64,000 bases of DNA from assembly GCF_016213215.1 (NCBI RefSeq), contig NZ_JACRAW010000107.1, positions 1 through 64,000 on the forward strand, given 5' to 3'. Source of the DNA: Bradyrhizobium sp. Its GTDB lineage: Bacteria; Pseudomonadota; Alphaproteobacteria; Rhizobiales; Xanthobacteraceae. The position numbers were made by a program, and so were the translations under genes. Below are positions 26,473 to 35,553 of this stretch, one piece after another. Within the stretch, counting starts at the first letter, position 1. Each line of letters opens with the position of its first letter. The notes beneath the pieces are model-generated. The model saw only the letters and a program-made list of their open reading frames with translations. It was not told the DNA's origin and did not search any database.

Positions 26473-27684
26473 ATGTCCGACGCCAGCATTATGCCTGCCC
26501 ATCCGCCCGTCACCGACTGGGTCAACGATTTCGACCATACCGATCCGCGCTGGACCGAAAATCCCTATCCGATCTGGGACCAGATGCGCGCGGTGACCCC
26601 GGTCGCCCACACCAATCGATTCCAGGGCTGCTACATGCCGACCACCTATGAGGCGGTCAGGCAGATCTCCCACGACACCGAGCACTTCTCCTCGCGCCGC
26701 GTCATCGTCCGCGACGAACGGCCCGAGGTGGCGAGAAATGCCGCACCGCCGATCACCTCCGATCCGCCGGAGCACAAGCCGGCCAAGCAGTTGCTGCTGC
26801 CGCCGTTCACGCCCGACGCGGTGAAGAAGCTGGAGCCGCGGGTCCGCGCCATCTGCAGCGAGCTGATCGACGGGTTCCTCGCCGATGGCAAATGCGACGC
26901 GGCGCAGGCATACACCAAGTACATTCCGGTGCGAACGATGGCCTATCTGCTCGGCATTCCCGAGAGCGACAGCGATTTGTTCGTAAAATGGATCCACCAG
27001 ATCCTCGAGCTCAGCATCAAGAACGAGAGCATGCTGGTGCAGGCGGTCCAGGAGATGACCGCGTATTTCACCCCCTATGTCGAGGCCCGCAGGAACAGCC
27101 CGGGCGACGACCTGATCTCCTATCTGCTCAAGGCCAGGGACAAGAACGGCCAGCCGCTGGAAGACAGCCACGTGATGGGCACGGTGCGCCTCGCCCTGAT
27201 CGCCGGCATCGACACCACCTGGAGCGCGATCGGCGCATCGATGTGGCATCTCGCCAGGACGCCGTCCGACCGCAAGCGCCTGCTCGCCGAGCCCGAACTG
27301 ATGCCGACGGCGGTCGAGGAATTCCTGCGCGCCTACGCCCCGGTGACGATGGCGCGCGAGGTGATGAAGGAGACCACCGTCCAGGGCTGTCCGATGAAGC
27401 CGGGCAACACGGTGCTGCTGTCGTTCCCCTCCGCCAACCGCGATCCCAAGGCCTTCCCGGATGCCGACAAGGTCTTGATCGACCGCAAGCAAAACCCCCA
27501 CAGCGCCTTCGGGCTCGGGGTCCACCGCTGCGTCGGTTCCAACCTGGCGCGGATGGAAATCACTGTCGCGCTCGAGGAATGGCTCAAGCGCATTCCCGAG
27601 TTCCGGCTCGATCCGGCCGACAAGGTGACCTGGTCCCAGGGCACCGTGCGCGGCCCGCGGCGTATGCAGATCCTGTTCGGATAG
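26473..27684 (+). CDS. Cytochrome P450
   Basis: A soluble class I bacterial P450 of 403 aa. It shows the N-terminal NPYPIWDQMR, the oxygen-binding I-helix IAGIDTTWSAIG, the EFLR of the ExxR motif (followed by AYAPVTMAREV) and the haem loop FGLGVHRCVGSNLARME with ligand Cys353. Start at 26473 has AAGGATCGCC upstream; earlier in-frame ATGs are unlikely. It should take electrons from the adjacent ferredoxin. The substrate is unknown; proximity to paa genes makes an aromatic or phenylalkanoate compound attractive but unproven. Confidence 0.93.
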   Translation: MSDASIMPAHPPVTDWVNDFDHTDPRWTENPYPIWDQMRAVTPVAHTNRFQGCYMPTTYEAVRQISHDTEHFSSRRVIVRDERPEVARNAAPPITSDPPEHKPAKQLLLPPFTPDAVKKLEPRVRAICSELIDGFLADGKCDAAQAYTKYIPVRTMAYLLGIPESDSDLFVKWIHQILELSIKNESMLVQAVQEMTAYFTPYVEARRNSPGDDLISYLLKARDKNGQPLEDSHVMGTVRLALIAGIDTTWSAIGASMWHLARTPSDRKRLLAEPELMPTAVEEFLRAYAPVTMAREVMKETTVQGCPMKPGNTVLLSFPSANRDPKAFPDADKVLIDRKQNPHSAFGLGVHRCVGSNLARMEITVALEEWLKRIPEFRLDPADKVTWSQGTVRGPRRMQILFG

Positions 27685-27878
27685 CTCGCGGCCGACGCGT
27701 TCGTTCGTGCTCTCCCTTCGTGCTACCATGGCGGCGCCGGGTCATCCCGGCGTCGCCCGATAGCGTTGCCGGGGACACCGGGCTATTGGGAAGTGCGCGG
27801 CTACCACGACCGCGGCGCCCTCTGGGCAGAGTAGAGCTATTCCGGGGATTGACTTATACTTCATCGGGAGAGCCATCC

Positions 27879-29099
27879 ATGCCGACGGAACGCTTTCAAT
27901 TCATCGGCGAAGGCGGCCATCGGCTGGCGGCCGCGCTGGAACTGCCGCAAGGAGAACCTTCGGCCTACGCTCTTTTTGCGCATTGCTTCACCTGCGGCAA
28001 GGATGCGTTGGCGGCCAAGCGCATCGCCGTCGCGCTCGCGGCACGGGGCGTTGCGACGCTGCGTTTCGATTTCACAGGCCTCGGCTCCAGCGAAGGCGAT
28101 TTCGCCAACTCAACCTTCTCCTCGAACGTCGCCGACCTCGTCCGCGCCGCCGATCATCTGCGTCAAACCCGCAATGCGCCCGCCATCCTGATCGGCCACA
28201 GCCTCGGCGGCGCCGCGATCCTCGCGGCAGCCGAGCGCATTGCGGAAGCGAAAGCCGTCGTGACTATCGCTGCCCCATCCGATCCCTCCCACGTCACCGG
28301 GCTTTTCAGCGAGCATGTCGATGACATCCGCAAGCACGGCGAGCTCCAAGTCTCGCTCGCCGGCCGCACCTTCAGCATCAAGCGAGAATTCCTTGACGAC
28401 ATCGTCGAGCAGAATTTGATGGCGCGTGTTGGTCAGCTGGGCAAGGCGCTCCTGATCATGCATGCGCCGACCGACGATACGGTCGGAATCGACAACGCGA
28501 CCCGGATCTTCGTCGCTGCGAAACACCCAAAGAGCTTCGTCTCATTGGCGGACGCTGACCATCTGCTCAGCAAGATCGGCGACTCCAACTATGCCGCAGA
28601 GGTCATAGCAGCCTGGGCAAGCCGCTATGTCGGCCCGGCCGCGCCGAAGGCCGTCGACCGCGGCGAGGCTCCGCGCCAGGTCGTGGTCCGTGAAACCCGC
28701 AACGGCAAATTCCAGCAGGCGATTTCCGTCGGACCGCATCGCCTGGCCGCGGACGAGCCGACCGCGGCCGGCGGCGAAGATACGGGCCTTTCGCCCTACG
28801 ATTTCCTGCTTGCCGGGTTGGGCGCCTGCACCTCCATGACCATGCGCCTCTATGCCGATCGCAAGTCATTGCCGCTCAAGCGCGTCACCGTGACACTGAA
28901 GCACGGCAAGATCCATGCGAAGGACTGCGCCGAGTGCGAAACGCGCGAGGGCAAGATCGACCAGATCGAGCGGGTGATATCGATGGAAGGTGCGCTCGAC
29001 GCCGAGCAACGCAACAAGCTGATGGAAATCGCCGACAAGTGCCCGGTGCACCGCACACTGACGTCGGAGATCCGTATCGTGACGTCGGCGGCGGATTGA
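27879..29099 (+). CDS. Fusion of alpha/beta hydrolase and OsmC-family domain
   Basis: A 406-aa two-domain protein. Residues 1-260 are an alpha/beta hydrolase with nucleophile elbow GHSLGG (Ser108) and Asp/His candidates in MHAPTDDTV and LADADHLL. Residues of about 275-406 form an OsmC-like domain with the two peroxidatic/resolving cysteines Cys317 (GLGACTSMTM) and Cys388 (DKCPVHRTL). OsmC proteins reduce organic hydroperoxides with dithiol donors. The fusion is known as a family in proteobacteria but its substrate is unclear. GGGAGAG precedes the ATG. It sits between the P450 and paaI, so detoxification of peroxide or ester by-products of aromatic oxidation is plausible. Confidence 0.88.
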   Translation: MPTERFQFIGEGGHRLAAALELPQGEPSAYALFAHCFTCGKDALAAKRIAVALAARGVATLRFDFTGLGSSEGDFANSTFSSNVADLVRAADHLRQTRNAPAILIGHSLGGAAILAAAERIAEAKAVVTIAAPSDPSHVTGLFSEHVDDIRKHGELQVSLAGRTFSIKREFLDDIVEQNLMARVGQLGKALLIMHAPTDDTVGIDNATRIFVAAKHPKSFVSLADADHLLSKIGDSNYAAEVIAAWASRYVGPAAPKAVDRGEAPRQVVVRETRNGKFQQAISVGPHRLAADEPTAAGGEDTGLSPYDFLLAGLGACTSMTMRLYADRKSLPLKRVTVTLKHGKIHAKDCAECETREGKIDQIERVISMEGALDAEQRNKLMEIADKCPVHRTLTSEIRIVTSAAD

Positions 29100-29343
29100 T
29101 CCGCTTTCGCCGGGCTGGTTACGGCCGCAGGATCACGCGGTCGCGCGAGGAGCCCGCGACCGGCGCGGGCCGCTCATCCGAGCTGTGGGCAAGCGCCATC
29201 AGGGCGTTCCGGTCTTGGCCGGCGATTTGACGCCAGCGGGGATCATTGCCATCATGATTGACCGGGTGATCGCGTACAGCAACAAGCGCGGCTACCTTGC
29301 GGGAGGACATCTTGAATTCATTTTCGCGTCACCGGAGCCGCCG

Positions 29344-29808
29344 GTGACCCTTAAAGCCAGCATTTCCCAGGACGAACTCGCACGCGCCTGCACGGACGCG
29401 GCGTGGAAGGAAGACGACGCCAGCAAGCGCCTCGGCATGGAGATCGTCGACGTCGGCGCGGGCCGCGCCACGCTGGCCATGACCGTTCGCGCCGACATGG
29501 TGAACGGCCATCGCATCGCGCACGGCGGCTTCATCTTCACGCTGGCCGATTCCGCCTTCGCCTATGCCTGCAACTCCCACAACGAGCGCGTGGTCGCCGC
29601 GCAAGGCCAGATCACCTTCTTGAGGCCCGGCAAGCTGGGCGACCGGCTGGTGGCGACGGCGCGGGAGGTTTCGCGCACCGGCCGCTCCGGCATCTACGAT
29701 GTGCGCGTCACCGCCGGCGATACCGTGATCGCGGAATTTCGCGGCCATTCGCGCGTCGTTGCCGGCTCCTGGGTGCCGGGCGCAGAAGAAAAGGCCAAAT
29801 CGCCATAG
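29344..29808 (+). CDS. paaI: Hydroxyphenylacetyl-CoA thioesterase PaaI
   Basis: A 154-aa hotdog-fold thioesterase. The PaaI signature GHRIAHGGFIFTLADSAFAYACN is intact, including the catalytic-site region around HGG and the ADSAFA helix. PaaI hydrolyses dead-end aryl-CoA intermediates and so rescues CoA during phenylacetate catabolism. GTG at 29344 is chosen because a GGAG box lies five bases upstream and the family begins here; the frame is open further upstream. It is followed 19 bp later by paaK, forming an operon. Confidence 0.9.
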   Translation: MTLKASISQDELARACTDAAWKEDDASKRLGMEIVDVGAGRATLAMTVRADMVNGHRIAHGGFIFTLADSAFAYACNSHNERVVAAQGQITFLRPGKLGDRLVATAREVSRTGRSGIYDVRVTAGDTVIAEFRGHSRVVAGSWVPGAEEKAKSP

Positions 29809-29827
29809 ATCGTTGAGGAGACGCACG

Positions 29828-31159
29828 ATGGCCCACGCCAACCTGCAGACCAAAGCGAGCAGTTACATTCCCGAGATGGACAAGATCGAAGCCGCCCCGC
29901 GCGACGAAATCATGGCGCTGCAGACCAAGCGCCTCGCCTGGTCGTTGTCCCACGCGTATGAGAATGTCACCCACTACAAAAAGGCTTTCGACAAAGCCGG
30001 CGTCCATCCCTCCGACTTCAAGGAGCTGTCGGACCTTTCCAGGTTTCCCTTCACCACCAAGACCGACCTGCGCGACAACTATCCCTTCAACATGTTCGCC
30101 GTGCCGCGGGAAAAGCTGGTGCGCGTGCACGCCTCGTCCGGCACCACCGGCAAGCCCATCGTGGTCGGCTACACTGAGGCCGACATCAACACCTGGTCGG
30201 AGGTGATGGCGCGCTCGATCCGCGCCGCCGGGGGCCGCACCGGCATGATCATCCACAACGCCTATGGCTACGGCCTGTTCACCGGGGGCCTTGGGGTGCA
30301 TTACGGCGCGGAAAAGCTCGGCTGCACCGTGGTGCCGATCTCCGGCGGCATGACCGAGCGGCAGGTTCAGCTCATCAACGACTTTCGTCCCGACATCATC
30401 ACGGTGACGCCGAGCTACATGCTCGCGATCCTCGACGAGTTCAAGCGGCAGAAGCTCGATCCGCGGCAGTGTTCTCTCAAGATCGGCATCTTCGGCGCCG
30501 AGCCCTGGACCAATGCGATGCGTCGCGAGATCGAGGAAGCCTTCGACATGGACGCGACCGACATCTACGGCCTGTCGGAGGTGATCGGTCCGGGCGTCGC
30601 CCAGGAATGCATCGAAAGCAAGGACGGCCTGCACATCTGGGAAGATCATTTCTATCCCGAGGTGATCGATCCGGACACCGGCGCGGTGCTGCCCGACGGC
30701 GAGAAAGGCGAACTGGTCTTCACCTCTCTCACCAAGGAAGGCTTCCCCGTGATCCGCTATCGCACGCGCGACCTGACGCAGCTGTTGCCGGGGACGGCGC
30801 GGCCGGGCATGCGGCGCATGGAGAAGGTCACCGGCCGGTCCGACGACATGATCATCCTGCGCGGGGTCAACCTGTTCCCCACCCAGATCGAGGAGGTGCT
30901 GCTCGCGACCGACTGGTGCGGCGGGCATTTCATCCTCGAACTTACGCGCGACGGGCGCATGGACGAGCTCACCATCGTTGCCGAGGCGCGGCCCGAAGCG
31001 TGGGACGGTCACGGGCTGATCGACCATGCCGACCGGATCGCGACCCACATCAAGAACACGATCGGCGTCACCTGCAAGGTCCGCGCGGTCGCACCCGACA
31101 CGCTCGAGCGCTCCCTCGGCAAGGCCAGGCGCGTCCACGACAAGCGCCCGAAGGATTGA
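29828..31159 (+). CDS. paaK: Phenylacetate-CoA ligase
   Basis: This ligase (443 aa) is an AMP-forming adenylating enzyme. It carries the P-loop HASSGTTGKPIVVGYT, the YGLSEVIGPG aromatic-specific motif and the C-terminal RSDDMIILRGVNLFPTQIE hinge, all typical of PaaK. It makes phenylacetyl-CoA from phenylacetate, ATP and CoA, the committing step of the pathway whose next enzyme is the PaaABCE epoxidase encoded convergently. GAGGAG precedes the ATG. Length is normal for PaaK. Confidence 0.95.
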   Translation: MAHANLQTKASSYIPEMDKIEAAPRDEIMALQTKRLAWSLSHAYENVTHYKKAFDKAGVHPSDFKELSDLSRFPFTTKTDLRDNYPFNMFAVPREKLVRVHASSGTTGKPIVVGYTEADINTWSEVMARSIRAAGGRTGMIIHNAYGYGLFTGGLGVHYGAEKLGCTVVPISGGMTERQVQLINDFRPDIITVTPSYMLAILDEFKRQKLDPRQCSLKIGIFGAEPWTNAMRREIEEAFDMDATDIYGLSEVIGPGVAQECIESKDGLHIWEDHFYPEVIDPDTGAVLPDGEKGELVFTSLTKEGFPVIRYRTRDLTQLLPGTARPGMRRMEKVTGRSDDMIILRGVNLFPTQIEEVLLATDWCGGHFILELTRDGRMDELTIVAEARPEAWDGHGLIDHADRIATHIKNTIGVTCKVRAVAPDTLERSLGKARRVHDKRPKD

Positions 31160-31167
31160 TATGCTGA

Positions 31168-31280
31168 CCCTCATGGTGAGGAGGCGCGCCAGCGCCGTCT
31201 CGAACGATGAGGCCCGGCCTCTTGCAGCTCGGCCTTCATCCTTCGAGACGCTTGCTTCGCAAGCTCCTCAGGATGAGGGG
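31168..31280. repeat. Palindromic repeat, CTCATGGTGAGG...CCTCAGGATGAGG type
   Basis: The outer arms are CCTCATGGTGAGGAGGCGCG and TTGCTTCGCAAGCTCCTCAGGATGAGG, with inner CGTCTCGAACGATGAGG and CCTTCATCCTTCGAGACG. It separates paaK from the GIY-YIG gene, to which it may supply or separate transcription. Confidence 0.7.
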
Positions 31281-31304
31281 CAGCAGCGGCGCAAGGAGGT
31301 GAGC

Positions 31305-31628
31305 ATGAATGAAGGCGCGTTCCTGTACATCCTCCGCTGCGCCGATGGCAGCTATTACATCGGTGTCACGCGCACATCACTTGAGGCGCGGATAGCGCAG
31401 CACAATGCAGGAACGTTCGGCGGCTACACTTTGACGCGACGTTCCGTGAAACTCGTCTTCTCGCAATGGTTCGAGCACGTGACCGACGCGATCGAGAATG
31501 AGCGCAAGCTGAAGAAGTGGAGCCGAGCGAAAAAGGAAGCCCTTATTCTAGGCGATCTTACTGCATTAAGGGAGCTTTCAAAGCGCAAGTCGCCGCACCG
31601 GTCAGCAGAGCCACGCCCCGCGGAATGA
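31305..31628 (+). CDS. GIY-YIG nuclease family protein
   Basis: A 107-aa single-domain protein. The catalytic signature LYILRC...SYYIGVTR is followed by LEARIAQHNAG (conserved Arg/His-Asn region) and AIENERKLKKWSRAKK (conserved Glu), as in YhbQ/UPF0213-type proteins. Such small proteins are putative structure-specific nucleases whose cellular role is unclear. An ideal AAGGAGG lies upstream. It ends 7 bp from the convergent paaE stop and looks inserted between the two paa arms; nothing links it to phenylacetate metabolism. Confidence 0.9.
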   Translation: MNEGAFLYILRCADGSYYIGVTRTSLEARIAQHNAGTFGGYTLTRRSVKLVFSQWFEHVTDAIENERKLKKWSRAKKEALILGDLTALRELSKRKSPHRSAEPRPAE

Positions 31629-31635
31629 CGACGCC

Positions 31636-32715
31636 TCACACGTGGTCGTAATCGACCACGACCCGCTCGGAGGACGGCTTGGCCTGGCAGGTCAGGATGA
31701 AGCCGGCCTTGAGCTCCCACGGCTCCAGCGCGTAATTGGTGTCCATCGGCGCCTTGCCCTCGACGAGCTTGGCGCGGCAGGTCGAGCACATGCCGCCCTT
31801 GCAGGAGAACGGCAGGTCGATGCCGGCACGCAAGGCGGCATCCAGGATCGCCTCGTCCTCGGCGACCGGCACCTCGCGACGCTTGCCGTCGATGATCAGC
31901 GCCGCGATCGCCTTCGGCGGGGCATCGGGCGCGATCGCCTTCTTCGGCCGCGGCCTGCCGCCGAACTCGGAGACGAAGCGCTCGACGTGGATGCGGTCAG
32001 CCGGCATGCCGAGATCGCGGCAGGTGACCTCGACCTCCTCGCTCATCCCCGACGGTCCGCAGACGAAGACGTGATCGACGGTCGCGGCCGGCACCAGCGA
32101 GCGCAGCAGCACCCTCACCTTCTCGCCGTCGAGTCGTCCGTGCAGGATCGGAATGTCCTGCTCCTCGCCCGAGATCACGTGGAAGATGGAGAGGCGGTCG
32201 ATGAAGCGGTCCTTCAGCTCTTCCAGCGTCTCGCGAAACAGCATGCCGGCGCTGGAGCGATTGCCGTAGAACAGGAAGAACCGGCTTTTCGACTCGCGCG
32301 CCAGCACGCCCTTGATGATCGAGATGATCGGCGTGATGCCCGAGCCCGCGGCAAAGCCGACATAGATCCGCGCGGCCTCCGGCGCGGGCGCTATGCCGAA
32401 CCGCCCGGTCGGCGTCATGACGTCGAGCTCATCGCCGCACTTCAGCTGATCGGTAACCCAGCCCGAGAACGCGCCGCCATCGACCCTCTTCACCGCGATG
32501 CGGATCTCGCCGTCGTCGGGACCCGAACAGATCGAATACGACCTGCGCACTTCTTCGCCGTCGAGCATGGTGCGCAAGGTCAGGTACTGGCCCGGCGTGA
32601 AGCTGTAGTCGCTCTCGAGCTCCTTCGGGATCGCAAAGCTCATCGACACTGCGTCATCTGACTCCTGGCGCAGATCGTTGACGGCCAGGCGATGGAAACG
32701 TGGGGCGTGCGACAT
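31636..32715 (-). CDS. paaE: Phenylacetyl-CoA epoxidase reductase subunit
   Basis: The reductase (359 aa) has an N-terminal FAD-binding region (RRSYSICSG), an NAD-binding region (FAAGSGITPIISI) and a C-terminal plant-type [2Fe-2S] domain whose cysteines follow C-x4-C-x2-C-x29-C (FSCKGGMCSTC... TC). It passes electrons from NAD(P)H to the PaaA diiron centre. The start at 32715 follows the usual family N-terminus; upstream ATGs fall inside the repeat. It is the last gene of the leftward paaABCDE operon. Confidence 0.94.
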   Translation of the reverse strand: MSHAPRFHRLAVNDLRQESDDAVSMSFAIPKELESDYSFTPGQYLTLRTMLDGEEVRRSYSICSGPDDGEIRIAVKRVDGGAFSGWVTDQLKCGDELDVMTPTGRFGIAPAPEAARIYVGFAAGSGITPIISIIKGVLARESKSRFFLFYGNRSSAGMLFRETLEELKDRFIDRLSIFHVISGEEQDIPILHGRLDGEKVRVLLRSLVPAATVDHVFVCGPSGMSEEVEVTCRDLGMPADRIHVERFVSEFGGRPRPKKAIAPDAPPKAIAALIIDGKRREVPVAEDEAILDAALRAGIDLPFSCKGGMCSTCRAKLVEGKAPMDTNYALEPWELKAGFILTCQAKPSSERVVVDYDHV

Positions 32716-32741
32716 CAAGGATTCTCCACGAACCATTGCGT

Positions 32742-32812
32742 CGTCATTGCGAGCAATCCAGGCATTCTCCACGGTGACCTTCTGGATTGCTTCGCTTCGC
32801 TCGCAATGACGG
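32742..32812. repeat. Palindromic repeat (CATTGCGAG... type, shortened left arm) between paaD and paaE
   Basis: The right arm TGGATTGCTTCGCTTCGCTC is complete with CGCAATGACG, but the left arm (CGTCATTGCGAGCAATCCAG) lacks the internal GAAGCGAAGC copy. The hairpin is therefore asymmetric and probably partly deleted. It lies inside the paa operon. Confidence 0.65.
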
Positions 32813-32827
32813 GGAATAGTCATCGCA

Positions 32828-33331
32828 TCAATGACACTTGAAGTAATCGAACGGCTCGCGGCAACTCCTGCAGCGCCACAGCGCCTTGCAGGAGGTCGAG
32901 CCGAATTCGGAAATGAGCTCGGTGTTCTCGGAACCGCATTGCGGGCACGCCACGCACTGCTCCCCGAACAGCGCCCGGCGCGAGGTCGAGGCGAGCGGCG
33001 GCGCGATGCCGTATTCCCGGAGCTTGCGGCGACCCTCCACGCTCATCCAGTCCGTGGTCCAGGCCGGCGACAGCACCGTGCGCACTTTCGGGCGCGGAAA
33101 ACCTTCCTTCTCGAGCGCCAGCTCGATTTCGAGCGCGATCATGTTCATCGCCGGGCAGCCCGAATAGGTCGGCGTGATGGCAACCTCGACGCCGCCTTCG
33201 TTGACACTGACGTCCCGCAGCACGCCGAGATCGGCGATGGTAAGCACCGGGATCTCCGGATCGACCACGCTCGCCGCGGCGTTCCAGGCGCGCCGGCGCA
33301 GCTCGGCATTGCTTTCGAGAACGCTCACCAT
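32828..33331 (-). CDS. paaD: Phenylacetyl-CoA epoxidase accessory/maturation subunit
   Basis: This is a 167-aa MIP18/DUF59-family protein with a zinc- or Fe-S-ribbon tail. The N-terminal domain shows VVDPEIPVLTIADLGVLRDV and TYSGCPAMNMI; the C-terminal ribbon has CVACPQCGSEN and CRSCREPFDYFKC. PaaD is thought to help mature the Fe-S centre of PaaE. It overlaps the paaC end by 7 nt. Length and architecture are standard. Confidence 0.93.
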   Translation of the reverse strand: MVSVLESNAELRRRAWNAAASVVDPEIPVLTIADLGVLRDVSVNEGGVEVAITPTYSGCPAMNMIALEIELALEKEGFPRPKVRTVLSPAWTTDWMSVEGRRKLREYGIAPPLASTSRRALFGEQCVACPQCGSENTELISEFGSTSCKALWRCRSCREPFDYFKCH

Positions 33332-34101
33332 GTGAGGCCCTGATACGTGCGTTGCATGTGTTGCAGTTCGCTAAGGAGGTAGCCGAGATGCTCGCTGTGG
33401 CGACCGCTGCGGCCGCCCTGCTGCATCCAGTCGTTTGTGGGCAGCGCCAGCGTCGCCTCGATCATCACGTCGGAAATCGTCCTGCGCCATTGCGCTCGCA
33501 GTGTTTCCGGATCAACGGCGATACCTGCATCGATCAGGCCGCGCTCACCGCTCTCGACCGAAAACATCTCGCCGGTTAATGCCCAGAGATCATCGATGGC
33601 AGCCTGCGCGCGGCGATGGCTCTCCTCCGTGCCGTCGCCGAGACGGATCACCCATTCGGACGCGTGTCTTAAGTGATAGGCGCTTTCCTTCTCCGACTTC
33701 GCCGCAATCGCTGCCAGCGTGGCATCGCTCGATTTCATCATCGCGCGCCAATAGAGGTCGGCGAAGGCGGAATAGAACAGCTGACGCACCATGGTCTGCG
33801 AGAAGTCGCCGTTCGGCCGTTCGACCAGCAGCAGGTTGCGGTACTGCCGCTCCTCGCGAAGATAGGCGAGCTTGTCCTCGTCGTTGTTCTTGCCTTCGAC
33901 CTTGGCGGCGTAGCTGAAGAGCTCGCGGGCCTGCCCGAGCAGGTCGAGCGCCATGTTGGACAGCGCCATGTCCTCTTCGAGGATCGGCGCATGGCCGGAC
34001 CATTCGGACAGGCGATGGCCGAGGATCAGCGCATCGTCCGCGCGGCGCAGCGTGTAGAGGACCAGCGGCGTTTCGGAGACCTGGATGTTGGCGACCATCA
34101 T
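33325..34101 (-). CDS. paaC: Phenylacetyl-CoA epoxidase structural subunit
   Basis: This ferritin-like helical protein (258 aa) has the PaaC pattern: DDALILGHRLSEWSGHAPILEED, NMALDLLGQARELF and RHASEWVIRLGDGTEES. It forms the non-catalytic heterotetramer partner of PaaA in the (PaaAC)2 core. There are two adjacent ATG codons (34101 and 34098); the second has the better distance from GGGAA. Upstream in-frame sequence is repeat. It is coupled to paaD by overlap. Confidence 0.94.
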   Translation of the reverse strand: MMVANIQVSETPLVLYTLRRADDALILGHRLSEWSGHAPILEEDMALSNMALDLLGQARELFSYAAKVEGKNNDEDKLAYLREERQYRNLLLVERPNGDFSQTMVRQLFYSAFADLYWRAMMKSSDATLAAIAAKSEKESAYHLRHASEWVIRLGDGTEESHRRAQAAIDDLWALTGEMFSVESGERGLIDAGIAVDPETLRAQWRRTISDVMIEATLALPTNDWMQQGGRSGRHSEHLGYLLSELQHMQRTYQGLTW

Positions 34102-34120
34102 TTCCCTATCCACTTGTTCT

Positions 34121-34227
34121 TCCTCATCCTGAGGAGCCTGCGCAGCAGGCGTCTCGAAGGATGGGCCGCGGGTGACTCGGGGCCTCATGGTTCGAGACGC
34201 CGCTTCGCGGCTCCTCACCATGAGGGG
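34121..34227. repeat. Palindromic repeat, CCTCATCCTGAGGAGC...CTCACCATGAGGGG type, inside the paa operon
   Basis: The outer arms TCCTCATCCTGAGGAGCCTG and GCGGCTCCTCACCATGAGG, with inner GCGTCTCGAAGGAT and GGTTCGAGACGC. It lies between paaB and paaC. Confidence 0.7.
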
Positions 34228-34234
34228 CGAGCGT

Positions 34235-34522
34235 TCACATGTGCCCCACTTCGTCCGGTATCTCGTAGAACGTCGGATGCCGGTAGATCTTGGATTCGGC
34301 CGGCTCGAACATCATCGCCTTGTCGGCGGGATCCGAGGCGGTGATCGCGCTCGACGGTACCACCCAGATCGAGAGTCCCTCGCCCCGGCGCGTGTAGATG
34401 TCACGAGCGGCCTGCAGCGCCATGGTGGCGTCACTCGCATGCAGCGAGCCGACATGCTTGTGCGCGAGCCCGTTGCGGCTGCGAATGAAGACTTCCCACA
34501 GCGGCGTGTTCGGCGTGGACAT
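34235..34522 (-). CDS. paaB: Phenylacetyl-CoA epoxidase subunit B
   Basis: A 95-aa protein with the PaaB pattern PLWEVFIRSRNGLAHKHVGSLHA and the C-terminal KIYRHPTFYEIPDEVGHM. PaaB stabilises the epoxidase complex. The ATG at 34522 is used since AGGAGG ends five bases before it; a GTG six bases earlier falls on that site. It ends 12 bp from the following repeat and lies 9 bp after paaA. Confidence 0.94.
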   Translation of the reverse strand: MSTPNTPLWEVFIRSRNGLAHKHVGSLHASDATMALQAARDIYTRRGEGLSIWVVPSSAITASDPADKAMMFEPAESKIYRHPTFYEIPDEVGHM

Positions 34523-34531
34523 CGTCACCTC

Positions 34532-35524
34532 CTATTCGGCAGCCTGTGCGGTCCGGCGGAACTTGCGCTTCTCGGCATAGCGAGCTGCGGCCTCGCGCAC
34601 CCAGGCGCCGTCTTCGTGCGCCTTGCGCCGCGCGGCCATGCGATCGCGGTTGCAGGGACCGTTACCGGCGAGCACCTGCTTGAACTCTTCCCAATCGATC
34701 TCGCTGTATCGCCAGTGCCCGTCCGCGTCCTGCTTCATCCCGCGATCGGGAATGGTGAGGCCGAGATACTGCGCCTGCGGCACCGTGGCATCGACGAACT
34801 TCTGGCGCAGCTCGTCATTGGAGAAGCGCTTTATCTTCCACCTGGTCGAAGTGTCGCTGTGCTGGCTGGCGTTGTCGGGCGGACCGAACATCATCAGCAC
34901 CGGCCACCACCAGCGGTTCAACGCATCCTGCGCCATCGCCTTCTGCTCTTCCGAGCCGCGCGACAGCGCCAGCATGATCTCGTAGCCCTGGCGCTGGTGG
35001 AAGGATTCCTCCTTGCAGACGCGGATCATCGCCCGCGCGTAAGGACCATAGGAGCAGCGGCACAGCGGAATCTGGTTCATGATCGCCGCGCCGTCGACCA
35101 GCCAGCCAATTGCGCCGATGTCCGCCCAGGTCAGGGTCGGGTAGTTGAAAATCGAGGAGTACTTGGCCTTGCCGGCCAAGAGCGCATCGACCAGTTCCTC
35201 GCGCGAGGCGCCCAGGGTCTCGGCAGCGGCGTAAAGGTAAAGCCCGTGGCCGCACTCGTCCTGCACCTTGGCGAGAAGCCCCACCTTGCGGCGCAAGGTC
35301 GGAGCGCGCGTGATCCAGTTGCCTTCGGGCAGCATGCCGACGACTTCGGAATGGGCATGCTGCGAGATCTGGCGGACGAGAGTCTTGCGGTAGGCAGCCG
35401 GCATCCAGTCGTTCGGCTCGATGCGCTCCTCCGCATCGATACGCGCCTGGAACTTCGCGGCGTGCGCGGAATCCTCGAGGTGGCGGTCCTCGGCCTCGGA
35501 CGTGTTCAGCGCCTGCGTATACAC
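34532..35524 (-). CDS. paaA: Phenylacetyl-CoA 1,2-epoxidase catalytic subunit
   Basis: A 330-aa diiron oxygenase subunit. The two ferritin-like ligand motifs are [11 protein letters not shown] (ExxH) and [13 protein letters not shown] (ExxH). The substrate-cleft stretch [25 protein letters not shown] and the [14 protein letters not shown] segment are typical. It epoxidises the ring of phenylacetyl-CoA. GTG at 35524 is preferred because GGGAGG sits six bases upstream and the family starts at this point. It leads the leftward paaABCDE operon and follows a strong candidate promoter/operator. Confidence 0.95.
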   Translation of the reverse strand: MYTQALNTSEAEDRHLEDSAHAAKFQARIDAEERIEPNDWMPAAYRKTLVRQISQHAHSEVVGMLPEGNWITRAPTLRRKVGLLAKVQDECGHGLYLYAAAETLGASREELVDALLAGKAKYSSIFNYPTLTWADIGAIGWLVDGAAIMNQIPLCRCSYGPYARAMIRVCKEESFHQRQGYEIMLALSRGSEEQKAMAQDALNRWWWPVLMMFGPPDNASQHSDTSTRWKIKRFSNDELRQKFVDATVPQAQYLGLTIPDRGMKQDADGHWRYSEIDWEEFKQVLAGNGPCNRDRMAARRKAHEDGAWVREAAARYAEKRKFRRTAQAAE

Positions 35525-35553
35525 GGCCCGACCTCCCTTATTGATTGAGGTCA

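Noticed and set aside
29708..31174. 488-aa minus-strand frame opposite paaK
   Set aside because: No recognisable domain, biased composition, and it is fully antisense to a certain gene.
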